DNA of 64,000 bases, taken from contig NC_090177.1 of NCBI RefSeq assembly GCF_024679245.1, forward strand, positions 40,539,303-40,603,302. Direction: 5' to 3'. Positions 45,541 through 57,190 of this stretch are shown one piece after another (position 1 is the stretch's first letter; each line of letters opens with the position of its first letter). This DNA comes from Pseudorasbora parva (lineage: Eukaryota; Chordata; Actinopteri; Cypriniformes; Gobionidae). Below the pieces are notes generated by a model. That model saw only the letters and a program-made list of their open reading frames with translations. It ran no database searches and had not been told where the DNA came from. A program made the position numbers and the translations under genes.

Positions 45541-45860
45541 TGGGTATGAAGGAATTAAATTATTAAAGGATTAAAATGGTTTCAAGGAAATAAAGAAAAA
45601 TAAATAAGAAAAGGTAAAATAAATAAGATGGTAAAAGTTTCAAACGGTAAAAACTATTCCAAAGTAAATTAAAAGTTTTTTTTTCCTTATAATCTAAAAA
45701 TGCCAAACACTTCTTGTCACTTTAAATTCAGTTGATTTACATAAATAAAGTCATATTTTGTTAATGTCATAGTTTGCATATTACTGTTGGTCGCTGAACA
45801 TTTTTATCGTAAAACAGTTGTCCAATGTAATGTTTAGACACTTACATCTTGCACTGCTAT

Positions 45861-46655
45861 ACACTGTAAAAAAATATTTAGAAAAAAAGTAACCTGGTTG
45901 CCTTCAAATTTTGAGTTCATTGAAATTAAAATTTTGAGTTAATACAATGAAAATGTTTTGAGGATCGACAACCTTTACTTAAATATTATTAAAATATTTT
46001 GTAAGCATATTGGGTAATTGTACACTGTAAAAAAAAAATGTTTGGTTTTTGTTGGTTTAACTTAAAAAAGTAAGTAACCTGGTTGCCTTAACATTTTAAG
46101 TTTATTGAAATAAAAAATTTGAGTTGATACAATGAAGGAAATTTGTTTAATAAATAGAAACTCAAAATATTATTGTATCTGAACCACATAAAAAATTTGA
46201 TAAATCATGAAAATAGCACTATTTAGCATGTTTCACTGCGTCATCACAAATAAAACACACACAATTACCCAATATATTTACAAAATCTTTTAATAATCTT
46301 TTAATAAAGGTTGTCGAATCTCTAAAATGTTCATTGTATTAACTCAAAATTTTAATTTCAATGAACTCAGAATTTTAAGGCAACCAGGTAACTTTTTTCT
46401 AAAAAATATTTTACAGTGTGTGTTTTATTTCTGATGATGCAGTGAAGCATGCCAAATCGTGCTATTTTCATGATATATCACATTTTTTATGTGGTTCAGA
46501 TACAATAATATTTTTAATTTCTATTTATTAAACAAATTTCCTTCATTGTATCAACTCAAATTTTTATTTTCAATAAACTCAAAATTTTAAGGCAACCAGG
46601 TTACTTACTTTTTTAAGTTAAACCAACAAAAAACAACAACATTTTTTTACAGTGT
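45861..46655. mobile_element. MITE family D, outer copy interrupted by an inverted copy of itself
   Basis: The outer copy is 45861-46021 plus 46420-46655, with ends ACACTGTAAAAAAATATTTA and, on the other strand, ACACTGTAAAAAAATGTTGT. Where the 32.5-kb relative is continuous (GTATTTGTGTGTGTGTTTTA), this copy is interrupted by 46022-46419. Confidence 0.85.
46022..46419. mobile_element. MITE family D, inner inverted copy
   Basis: Starts ACACTGTAAAAAAAAAATGT, which is the family's right end, and finishes ATATTTTACAGTGT, its left end; so it is in opposite orientation to the copy it sits in. About 398 bp. Contains AGTAACCTGGTTGCCTTAAC and its inverted partner. Confidence 0.85.
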
Positions 46656-46699
46656 AACTAAAGTGTTGCACTAACAGTAAGCCCCGCCTTCTTTGATTT

Positions 46700-47535
46700 G
46701 ATTGGCCATCTATAAAAAAAATGGTGTTTGGGGGTAAAATGTGTGTTATTTTAGCAAGGTTGCCTGCTAAAATTCGCACACATGGGTCTATATCACATAA
46801 TAGTCGCTTCAACCCGCAGAAAACAACGCGGACTTGGCAACACTGTGCAGTTGACCTCTGTTGACATTTGATTATGCGTCGCTCCGTTGCTCTGATTGGT
46901 TGAAGGTCTGTCCAATTGAGGTCTTTCTTGGTTCGGTTGAAACACGCCCCATAATCACAGCCCAATGGACTCATATTCTGACTAGAATTGATTATGACCA
47001 CGAGAGCTAGATTGTAGTAGCATAGACGCACCCTAGCGGCAGCAAATCTAATCTGCCCGCGAGTGTCGTCTAGCAACTCTCAATACCCTTCTGAGCTGTA
47101 TTCCCCTCACTCTGGACGGGCCAATCACATCGTGTATAGAGTCGGTGGGCGGGGCCATAATGACGACGGCCGAGTTGCGTTTGCGTGCTTCTAGTAAACA
47201 CAGAAACTGGCGAACGGCGGCGGTCTTTTGAATCAGCTTTGACCGCGATTCTGGAAGACTTGGAGTTAAGCTTTTCTCTGAGAAAAGAACAAAGAACGGC
47301 ACTGAAGTCATTCTTAAAAAGGGAAGATGTGTTCGGAGTTTAGCCGACTGGATACAGCGAATGTTTAATCTGTCAGCGAGCTCCGCTTCACCTTCGTTGC
47401 TCTGGTTGGTTGTAGCGTTATCCTATCGCGTGCAGAGGGAGTTTGAAAGACAACCGTTTATCCGCCCCTCGGATTGAGCTGTCAATGGAGAGTTTCCAGA
47501 CCAAACATCTTGATGTGGGTCTGGCTTGTCAGGCT
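46700..47535. mobile_element. Family B fragment joined to a family C element
   Basis: 46720-47003 matches 13540-13865 (family B, truncated). About 47006-47535 matches, inverted, 62031-62305 plus 63074-63323 (family C). Family C ends TAGCCT; its right end here reads, on the other strand, AGCCTGACAAGCCAGACCCA. Shared strings include CCAATCACATCGTGTATAGA and GTGGGCGGGGCCATAATGAC. Non-coding. Confidence 0.75.
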
Positions 47536-47539
47536 AAGA

Positions 47540-48230
47540 TTGTAGGCGCAGAATTCAAAAAAATCAAGAACAGAATCTCTTCTGTAAAATTTCAACAGCA
47601 GGATAAATATTATTGATGATTCGAAACAGAATGTCTTTCGTTTTAGGTACAATTGGCCATTTAAGAAAATACCAGAATTTAATTTTAAGGGCCCCATCAT
47701 ACATACGGTGCAATGTGACGGCAGGCAACGCAAGTGTGTTTTTTGGTAGTTTCAGCCCATCACAGTTATCATTTTCACTATAGCAAACTATAGCAAAAGT
47801 GGAGCCGGACACTCCCTATAATTGCACCTGCATGTGCCATGAGCTTCAAAACCTTAAAATAGGGCCCATAATGTTTCATTTTCGCAAATGTTAAATTTTG
47901 CTGGTTAATAGTTAACATTTTAATGCGTTTCCTATTATTAAACTAAAGCTGGACTCGTTCCCTGTCGCTTTTGAAATCTACAATCAGCATCGGAGGGCTG
48001 CATTTGTGTGTTTTGCATTGAATAAAATAACAATAATAAGGGTTTACACTGTTGATAAATGTAGCATATGTAGAAAAGATGGAAATGAAGCGATCAAAAT
48101 GTAGAGTTCGAATTTCATGACCATGGAGGATTTGGAAATGAAGGCCAAGCAAGCTCAAGATATAAAGTGTAAACTTTACAGCCATTACTTTTAATCTCCT
48201 TTAATCTAAGTTGTTTAAGGCGCCAGTTTA
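47540..48230. other. Intergenic stretch
   Basis: No gene or mobile element recognised. Confidence 0.4.
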
Positions 48231-48234
48231 TAAT

Positions 48235-48490
48235 ATTTTGTTTGGATGAGGTGATTATGCTCAGGGTTTGTAATATGATCCGCGGCGCAGAGCTTGTGTG
48301 TTGTGGGCGCTGTCTCTTTAAACAGTGTTAGTAAATATTGCCGGCCCCTCCCTTCCCACATTCCTCATTCCCACTCGCGTTGGGGGCGGGGCATAGACTG
48401 CGACGTGTCACAAGTAACCAATCATAACACTGCCATGTCACGTCAGCAGCCTGTGGAGCACTGCAGATGTCTGAACCGTCTGAACACAGG
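48235..48490. promoter_or_regulatory. Orphan promoter-like GC-rich patch
   Basis: A GC box GGGGGCGGGG (48382-48391), an inverted CCAAT-type box ACCAATCAT (about 48417-48425), GACGTGTCAC and CACGTCA lie close together in otherwise AT-rich DNA about 3.5 kb upstream of the candidate tp53inp2 first exon. It could be a distal promoter of tp53inp2 or the start of a plus-strand gene whose exons lie outside. No coding exon supports either. Confidence 0.3.
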
Positions 48491-48960
48491 CTAGCGATTT
48501 TGAGCTTCAGGATAATAACTCAAATGTAGTTGTGTGCGTTTTAGAAATGAGAGAGCTATGTTATATGTGTGTTTTTGATGGCTATTTCTGATTTGTAGAC
48601 ATTAGTCATTCCACACATTCCAGTGTGTGTTGCCTCATTTAGTAAAAGCCAATGAGAACACAGCCAAATATAAACCTTATATCCACAGTGATGATTGTAT
48701 TGCCAGCGCTGATTCTCATAGCTGCACCTGATGACTGGACTTATACACCCTGGATGTGGTTGTCATTAAAATAATAACAATAAACATGGGCTTGATTCTT
48801 GAGGAACCTGCTGAAACGGTTAGTAATAATAAACACAAACAATAGCTGGCGCTTTTATCTGTCACACACCTGACCCATGACATCTCACCGGCAGGGCAGA
48901 ACATGTTCGCTGCGGTACATGATATATTACATATTACAGTGTACTGTCAATATCTGATGT
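48491..48960. other. Intergenic stretch
   Basis: No feature recognised. Confidence 0.35.
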
Positions 48961-48970
48961 TTCCATTAAT

Positions 48971-49500
48971 CACACACACACACACAAACCCATACAAATA
49001 CACACACACAACACATAGCCCTACACACACAAACACTCTGATACACACCACAAACTCATACAAATACACACACAACACACCACAAACTCATACAAATACA
49101 CACACACCAAACTCACACAACACAGCCGAACAGACACACACAACAAACTCATACAAATACACACACAAACACACAACACACCACAAACTCATACAAATAC
49201 ACACACACACTCACACGCAGCACATATGCCTACACACTGACAAACACCACAAACTCATACAAATACACACACGACACACTCACACACAACACATACACAC
49301 AGACACAACACTGACACACACCACAAACTCACACACACACACTCACCAAACTCACACAACACACACTGACACACACAAACACCACAAACTTACACACACC
49401 ACACACCACAAATACACACACACACCACAAACTCACCACACATACCAAACTCTCACACACACCAAACTCTCACATACACACCACAAACTCTCTCTCATAC
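48971..49500. repeat. CA-rich compound repeat
   Basis: Irregular (CA)n with recurring CACAAACTCATACAAATACA units of about 45-60 bp; a minisatellite evolved from a dinucleotide tract. The resulting open frame of Thr/His codons is not a gene. Confidence 0.9.
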
Positions 49501-49509
49501 ACATGTTTG

Positions 49510-49970
49510 TTTTGTGAAATGTAGGGACTTATAAGCATAATGTTTTTAACACTATACAAACTGTACACTCTATCCCCCTACACTGCCCCTGCCCATCACA
49601 CACACATATACACACACACACACACACACTAACACACACACCAGGGGCGTCGGACTGGGGGGAAAAAGGGTACCGAGTACCCAGGGCCCAAGGCATGGGG
49701 GGCCCCTTAGAAGTCAGTTTTGGCAGAGTATGGCTTATTTTGTTTAAGTTTTAAGTGTTTTTATGACAAAAATGCAATACACCACCCATTGGTATCACTA
49801 TGGTATTTGGTACGGGGGCCCAGCAAGATGATTTGTACCCAGGGCCCAAAATTTGGTGCTACGCTGCTGCACACAAACACCCACACACACTGCCCCTACC
49901 CATCACAGGAAATATTCTGCATTTTTACAGTTTCAAAAAAACATCATTTAGTATGTTTATACATCCATTT
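49510..49970. repeat. Dispersed repeat interrupted by another MITE
   Basis: 49536-49600 and 49880-49960 are inverted relatives of 22150-22260 (CTGCCCCTACCCATCACAGG; AAAACATCATTTAGTATGTT). Between them, about 49642-49870 has the loosely inverted ends CAGGGGCGTCGGACTGGGG and ...CAGGGCCCAAAATTTGG, a separate MITE. Confidence 0.6.
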
Positions 49971-50049
49971 ACATTGTGGCTGGCTGGCCTTTTTTTATCT
50001 GTACATTTACCGGTAATCACATTTCCATCATTACATGTACAATCCGCTT

Positions 50050-51125
50050 GTTAAGTTATGATTTATAGAGCCAGCATTTCTTCTGCGTTTCAAGTGAGAA
50101 ACCACCAATATTTTACCCATTCCCAACTCTGCGCTGAGACTTCGCTATGGAGATAAAGGGTAGGATCAGGATTTTTCTACAGCGAACACACGTGTGTATT
50201 TTAGCTTTGGCTTCTGGGATCTGATCTGAGCGTTTGGAGCAGGAAACGCTGATGCTCGATGGCAGACTTAACAACCAGATGATCTTTAATTTAAGGTAGA
50301 AGAGTACTTTAATGTCCCCCAAAAGTCCTCAAAATGGAGTCAAACAACGTTAAACATTCAGAGTCTTGCAGAGCACAAAATTCACCCGTGAACCGAAAAG
50401 GCTTTGCCCTTGTGTTTCTTTCACAGCACGGCTCAGTTTAAGCAACCTCTGACTCAACCAATAGCGTGACTTTGGGGTGGGGTGGAAGCAGTGGTTGGAA
50501 AACCTGTTTGGAAACAATTTTTGCAAATCTGGTGCCGTAGACTGTGGTCAGGTTAGACGCCATATTGAATTGCGGCTGTGAGGGATAGATGTACAGTCTT
50601 GGCACACAATCCTAAAGGTCCTGAATCACGGCATTTTCACACGGCACCTTTTCAAACTGATCCACGGAGTTACTGTCTGAAAGACTTCGCCACCGGATTA
50701 CTTTCGTAGTGTAAACGCTCATGTTTGAATGTATTTGAACAACATGTTTTTCCATCGTCTCTCCACATTCATATGTAAATAGTGTGAGCTTATTTCGTCC
50801 TCACATCGAAAGATCTGAAAAAGCCCATTTACCCGCCCATAGACCCTCCCTTCAAGGAAATCAGGACAGAAGTGGCTAAAAGCGGACAAAAGAGACGCCA
50901 GATTAAAACACCAGGTGTCAAGGGGAATGTGTCTCCCTCGTCTACTTGTGATCCGATTGACCGAAACTCATATATCAGGTGTAAACATGGCCTTAGGTAC
51001 ATTCATTCAGGGCCTAAGTACATTCCTAGAAACATCAGATTCTTGAAATCTCTCCGTCTATGCGCTTCCACCCTCGCATACTTTATGTACTCGTTTTGCC
51101 GCATTTCTTCTGTCAAAGCTTGAGG
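50050..51125. other. Intergenic stretch with MITE-like fragments
   Basis: About 50620-50995 has the pattern of a decayed MITE (CCACGGAGTTACTGTCTGAA; AACATGGCCTTAGGTAC), but the ends are not clear. No gene seen. Confidence 0.35.
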
Positions 51126-51129
51126 GTTG

Positions 51130-51538
51130 CACTGCAAAAAATGCTTTTCTTAATTAGTATTTTTGTCTCTAGTCAAAATATCCCAGAAATGCTTACATTA
51201 AGAAACATTTACCTGACAAGCAAAAGTGATTGTCTTGTTTTGAGGAGAAAATACCTCAAGATTAAGAGAGTTTTTGCTGAAAATAAGCACACTAATCTGC
51301 CAATGGGGTAGGCAAAATAATCTTGTTTTCTGTTTGAATTAAGATTATTTTGCCTACCCCATTGGCAGATTATTGTGCTTATTTTCAGCAAAAACTCTCT
51401 TAATTTTGAGCTATTTTCTCCCCAAAACAAGACAATTGCTTTTGCTTGTCTGTAAATACTTCTTGTTTTAAGAATTTTTTGATATTTGGACTGGAAATAA
51501 GACAAAAATACTAAGTAAGAAAAGTATATTTTGCAGTG
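51130..51538. mobile_element. Foldback MITE, CACTGCAAAAAA ends (copy 2)
   Basis: The same family and structure as 31741-32147: ends CACTGCAAAAAATGC...TTTTGCAGTG and two long arms meeting around AATCTGCCAATGGGG. Confidence 0.9.
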
Positions 51539-51539
51539 T

Positions 51540-53510
51540 GATGGCTTGTTTGTGTCTTTCCACAGGCATTCACCTTAGCCAAATTGGGTGAAAGTTGTGC
51601 GGCGGTGCTATACTGTTAACTTTAGCAGCCTGTACATAACACTATAACACAGAAACCCAAGCGCTGTACAAAATGGTGGAAATTGAGTATGTTTAGTTTA
51701 AGTCTGGGTTTAACCTATCTTTAGCTGGATTTGAACCCTTCACTCTGTGTAGTGAATACACTGTAAGGATTTGCAAATAGGATCTTAAAGTGGCCGTGAA
51801 AGACCTTCCCTGCTGGAAAATGGCAAGTACGGCAGATGTGAGATAACAGAGAGATAGACGGCTGTTTTGAGAACAAACACCACAACAGCTGATTTTATTG
51901 GAGCCTTCTATAGCCTTGACACTGTCATGGTTTGACGTTACCTTCATGGCCCTCTTAACCTCTCCAGCGTTCTCGCTATAAACAGACGCGGTCGGTCGCA
52001 GTGACCGGTGTGAAGTGCCAGATGAAAGCTTCTTTACAAACTCTCAAATAAACAGACTCTATGGAAACACACAAACACACACGCCAGTGAGTCACAGTAA
52101 CACACCTGAGCCACGTTCAGCGGAGGATCTTCCTAATTTAACTATGTTAGGAATCCATATTATGACACATTTTTTTGTGATCTGCACTATCTTGTTTGCT
52201 TTGTTCATGGTTAATGATTCCTATCGAGGCATTTTAAAATAGCTCACTTCCAAACCCAATGAGACACTTCTATTACTCTTAATAATGAAGGTTTGTTGGT
52301 ATCAATGGTCCCACAAAGAACATTTAACAGTAACGAAACATTTCCCTTCCACAAAAGGCTCTTAAGATTTTTAAGATTTTCTTCAGATAAACATCATTAT
52401 TTTAAGAACTGATCATTGAAAGGTTCTTTGAGGAACCAAAATTGTTCTTCGATGCACCGCTGAGAAATCCCTCTTTTGGAAGCCTTTTTAAAAGAGTTTT
52501 AAGAGTGCAAAGCAAGGGTTTTCAAAACTTTGAGCCTACACTGAGAATTGTACTGTAATACAGTAAGATACAGTAAAAATTTGTATACATTATATAACAA
52601 AGGTTTATGTGAAAATATCTCCTAGATGTTAAGATTTGTAATGTGTACTTCTAAAAAGAACATTTTCAACGATCAATGTTATTGTGCTTTTTTTAATGAA
52701 TGCAAATGAACCCAACAGTACTAATACTGTAAATGACAATACGGTAATAATACTGTATACGCGAGTACAGTAAACCGTACAGCCTCTTGTAAGTGAAAAC
52801 ACCGTAATAATACTGTAAAATATTTTACAGTAATCCAGCTGCCAATATGTTACTGTAAAATGCACAGCAAACACTTTAAAGTGTATTGAGAGAGCTGGGA
52901 TTGCCTTTGTTCATGTGATATGAGGCATAATAATGCTGTCTAGGTAGGCAGCTGACTAAAGTTTTGGATCAAAGCCAATCTGTATCTCTTTTTGCTGCTT
53001 CTCCACATATATATTATATAAAATACAGCAGATCCTTTAAATCTAAAGAGCAAATATGTTTGCAGACAGTCTGAGAAAGTCCAATACAAACTGTACTTCA
53101 TGCTCTCTCTCTCTCTATCTCTCTCGCTCTAATTCTTGATAAGACAGGTCATTGGTGAGGCCTGCTGTCTGACTCGACTCTTTATCTTCATGGTTCACAT
53201 GGAGTGTTTCTGGGTCAGAGAGCAGGGATATGACATGCCGTAATCTAGCTGCAAGGCTTCAGACGTTTTCTGCTGTTATTTATAACATTATTAAAAAGAA
53301 TAACAAAAAAAGACGTGGTCACTGTTGGTCTTTTATCTTGTTGCTAAAATATAGAGAGGCATAGTTCACCCCAAAATTATATGCACCCTTGTGCCATTCC
53401 ACTGAAAGGTAAAATAAAGTATTTTGAAAAAGTGTTTAATTTTGTCCAAAATAATTATGAACCATATAACAAAAATATTTTTAGATATATTTTTAGTTCC
53501 GCATTTTCAT
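51540..53510. other. Intergenic stretch with an ACTGTAAAAT-type repeat
   Basis: About 52545-52865 contains repeated TACTGTAA(T/A)A and TATTTTACAGTA motifs, a degraded palindromic repeat. A CT-rich run is at 53105-53130. No gene seen. Confidence 0.4.
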
Positions 53511-53516
53511 GTTATA

Positions 53517-54120
53517 CAGGTCCTTCTAAAAAAAATAGCATATCGTGATAAAGTTCATTATTTTCCATAATGTAATGATACAAATTAAACGTTCATATAT
53601 TTTAGATTCATTGCACACCAACTGAAATATTTCAGGTCTTTTATTGTTTTAATACTGATGATTTTGGCATACAGCTCATGAAAACCCCAAATTCCTGTCT
53701 CAAAAAATTAGCATATTAGTGTTTTTAATACAAAAAAAAAGTCAACCTTCAAATAATTATGTTCAGTTCTGCACTCAATATTTGGTCGTGAATCCTTTTG
53801 CAGAAATGACGGCGTGGCATGGAGGCGATCAGCCTGTGGCACTGCTGAGGTGTTCTGGAGGCCCAGGATGCTTCGATAGCGGCCTTAAGCTCATCCAGAG
53901 TGTTGGGTCTTGCGTCTCTCAACTTTCTCTTCACAATATCCCACAGATTCTCTATGGGGTTCAGGTCAGGAGAGGTGGCAGGCCAATCGAGCACAGTAAT
54001 ACCATGGTCAGTAAACCATTTACCAGTGGTTTTGGCACTGTGAGCAGGTGCCAGGTCGTGCTGAAAAACCAAATCTTCATCTCCATAAAGCTTTTCAGCT
54101 CTCTTTCTGAGAAGGACCTG
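53517..54120 (-). mobile_element. Internally deleted Tc1-like element, family Tc1-b
   Basis: The ends are CAGGTCCTTCTAAAAAAAAT at the left and, on the other strand, CAGGTCCTTCTCAGAAAGAG at the right, each next to TA (53515-53516, 54121-54122). It keeps only the last third of the transposase on the minus strand (LVFQHDLAPAHSAKTTGKWF, SPDLNPIENLWDIVKRKL); the N-terminal two thirds are deleted so that the right terminal repeat abuts coding sequence. Confidence 0.85.
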
Positions 54121-54327
54121 TATGTTCACATATATACAGATATCTGGCACCAAGATATTAGCAGCAGATCCTTTAAGCCCTGTAAGGTGAGGTGGGGCCT
54201 CCACGGATCGGACTTGTTTGTTCCGCACATCCCACAGATGCTCGATTGGATTGAGATCTGGAGAATTTGGAGGCCAAGTCAACACCACAAACTCGTTGCT
54301 GTGCTCCTCAAACCATTCCTGAACCAT
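53749..54327 (-). pseudogene. Chimeric open frame spanning two different Tc1 transposases
   Basis: A 192-codon open frame starts in Tc1-a (MVQEWFEEHSNEFVVLTWPP), crosses the junction near 54121 through the Tc1-b terminal repeat, and continues in Tc1-b (LVFQHDLAPAHSAK to the end of that transposase). It contains two SPDLNPIE blocks from the two parents. It lacks the DNA-binding domain and is not expected to be active. Confidence 0.75.
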
Positions 54328-55190
54328 TTTTGCTTTGTGGCAGGAGCATTATCTGCTGGAAGAGCCACAGCCACCAGAATACCGTTTCCATGAAAGACTG
54401 AACATGGTCTCAGCAATGCTTAGGTAGGTGGAGCGTGTCAAAGTAACATCCACGTGGATGGAGGACCCAAGGTTTCCCAGCAGAACATTGCCCAAAGCAT
54501 CACACTGCCTCCGCCGACTCGCCTTCTTCCCATAGTGCATCCTGGGGCCATGTGTTCCCCAGGTAAGCCACACACACACCCGGCCATCCACGTGATGCAG
54601 AAGAAAATGTGATTCCTCAGACCAGGCCTCCTTCTTCCGTTGCTCTGTGGTCCAGTTCTGATGCTCACGTGCCACTGTTGGTGCTTTCGGCGGGGTCAGG
54701 GGTCAGCATGGGCACCCTGACTGGTCTGTCTATGCCGCCCCATACGCAACAAACTGCGATGCTTTGTGTATTCTGACAGCTTTCTATCAGATCCAGCATT
54801 AACTTCTGGAGCAGTTTGAGCTCCAGTAGCTCGTCTGTTTGATCGGACCACACGGGCCAGTCTTCGCTCCCCACGTGCATCAATGAGCCTTGGCCGCCCA
54901 TGACCCTGTGGCCGGTTCTCCACTGTTCCTCTTGGAGCACTTTTGATAGAGACTGACCACTGCAGACCGGGAACAGCCCACAAGAGCTGCAGTTTTGGAG
55001 ATGCTCTGACCCAGTCGTCTAGCCGTCACAATTTGGCCCTTGTCAAACTCGCTCAAATCCTTACACTTGCCCATTTTTCCTGCTCCTAACACATCAACTT
55101 AAGGACAAAATGTTCACTTGCTGCCTAATATATCCCACCCACTAACAGGTGCTGAGATGAAGAGATCATCAGTGTTATTCAAGTCCATGG
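54123..55190 (-). pseudogene. Tc1-like transposase pseudogene, family Tc1-a
   Basis: Minus-strand pieces in order: [16 protein letters not shown] from 55074 (helix-turn-helix start), [67 protein letters not shown], then EWFEEHSNEFVVLTWPPNSP and DLNPIEHLWDV. Several frameshifts separate them, and the DNDPKH-type block is damaged. The C-terminal end is missing; it breaks off about 20 bases before Tc1-b. The 5' flank (about 55080-55190) keeps family sequence (ACTAACAGGTGCTGAGATGA), but the outermost terminal repeat is not seen. Confidence 0.85.
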
Positions 55191-55199
55191 TTTTCAGAA

Positions 55200-56310
55200 T
55201 TGGGCTGTTGCCATAGGTAGATTTTTTTTTTTTTTAAAGTTTGTCATATTGAGTAAATTATATTTGACCGTAATATTTTATATTCTACCAATGATAAAAC
55301 TATGCAAGAAGTTCTATTTTGTTTATGATCCCAACAATATAGTGGTTTCAATTTGCATAAAAGTGACTGTAAATTAAGTATTTTAGGCATGGGAACAGCA
55401 TATTTTGAGTTTTGGTATTTGGGATATGCTCATTGGGCTATTTTTAACTAGGCTAATTTAGTTACGCAGACCTGGCAACCCTGATGGTGACTGTGTTTAT
55501 GCAACTGGCTCCTGAATGCCCGGCAACAACCCACAAAACCCTAACACCACAATGCTTTGCATAGGCTAATACCGCTCACATTCGCATGAGAACATGCACA
55601 AATCTAGCTGGATTTACAAGAGCTCACGTGGTAAAACAAATCAAGCTTTGACACTTCTTGCTTAAAAAGTAAGCACCCTAATACAGCTGAAATAAGAACA
55701 GGTAAAGAAAGGGAGGCAGCTACAGAGGAAGAGTGAGGCATAGTTGTATTATCCATGAAACATTTGCATAGAATCCTTCTTCCGTTTGCAAATGAGTGCC
55801 GTGACTCAAGTAAACACAGATGAAAGGGCTCATTTGTGCCGGAAAATGGACCTACTTCCTCTGTTCAGTGACATCTGTTTCACTGGCTGGCCTCGTCTGA
55901 TGTGTCTCCACACGATGGGAACAAACTGTCCCAGTGGGAAGCCCTTGGCAGGAATATGAAGCACACTTGGGATTAGACACCTCCACCGGGGAACAGTGTA
56001 GTTTTAACCTCTCGCTAGATCACAACACAAAACTTAGTCATTTTTTAGATCAAAAAGATTACTTCCTTCTAACTCATGATTCATCAGTGCGCATTATTGC
56101 AAAGATTGTTTTTTTTGTCTTTCTAATCTTTCAGCAAAATGTAATAACTTGCTCCACCTGTGAAAGACATTCCTTAGTAACTGACGTCATAAAGTTCGTC
56201 ACCCATCCCTCAATCTGTTCCCGTTGGATCAGTCTATTGGAACAGGCTTCCAATGTCCAGTGTTTAACTTCAGATCATGTATACACACACTCAGCATGCT
56301 GGCCGGTTTG
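55200..56310. other. Intergenic stretch
   Basis: No gene or mobile element recognised. Confidence 0.4.
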
Positions 56311-57190
56311 ATATCAATCAATCAATCAATCAACTTTATTTATATAGCGCTTTTACAATCACGATTGTGTCAAAGCAGCTTCACAGTGTCAAACAGGATA
56401 ATATTGCGACAAAATTAGATTTGGCTCTACAGTCGTACTGGAGAAAACAGTGATGTTATCAGCTTATTTTAATTTATCATATAGCGACAATGTTGGCAGA
56501 TCAGTATTATAGTTTATAGAATTAAATAAGACCTAATTCATATATTTTATTTGTATAATAAGTTGAATAACTTTAATCATATTTTTAGTGTCCCCAACTG
56601 AGCAAGCCAAGCCAAAGGCGACAGTGGCAAGGAACCAAAACTCCATCGGGGCATGATGGAGAAAAATAAACCTTGGGAGAAACCAGACTCAGTCGGGGTG
56701 CCAGTTCTCCTCTGGCCTATTAACACACCGTTTAAGATTATTATTCTGGCAACCTTACAGGTCGGAAATCATATTCGATCGGATTATTCAAAATTTTCAG
56801 GGTATCACGGAAGAGACAGATTTATTTAGGATGGGGCGTCAATTACACAAGAGGATGAATACATGAAAGATCGGAATTATTGCGCCGAAGACGGGTTTTG
56901 AGCATGTCGTGCCAGTGAGGCAAATTCGGAGGAGACACCATTTGGCACGGCTCAGCAGACACTCCAGGATGCGTTGGTCATGTCCAGGTCCACCATCCGA
57001 TCCGGACAGGGCCCAGATCCGGGATAAACCTCGGGATAAACAGAGAGACTAACATTAGCGTAGATGTCACTCTTTTTATGATGTAACGAGTACATCAGGT
57101 GATATGGGAAGTGTTCCCGGTTCCGGCTGACCTAGTTAATGCAGCCTAACAATCAGTCAATTGATCTGAATAATGAAAGTTAAAAATGTT

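Noticed and set aside
46618..47311. Minus-strand open frames of 152 and 87 codons
   Set aside because: They cross family B and C repeat copies and recur in the other family C copy at 63 kb as repeat sequence, not as a gene.
48903..49517. 204-codon Thr/His-rich open frame
   Set aside because: It is a translation of the CA-rich repeat.
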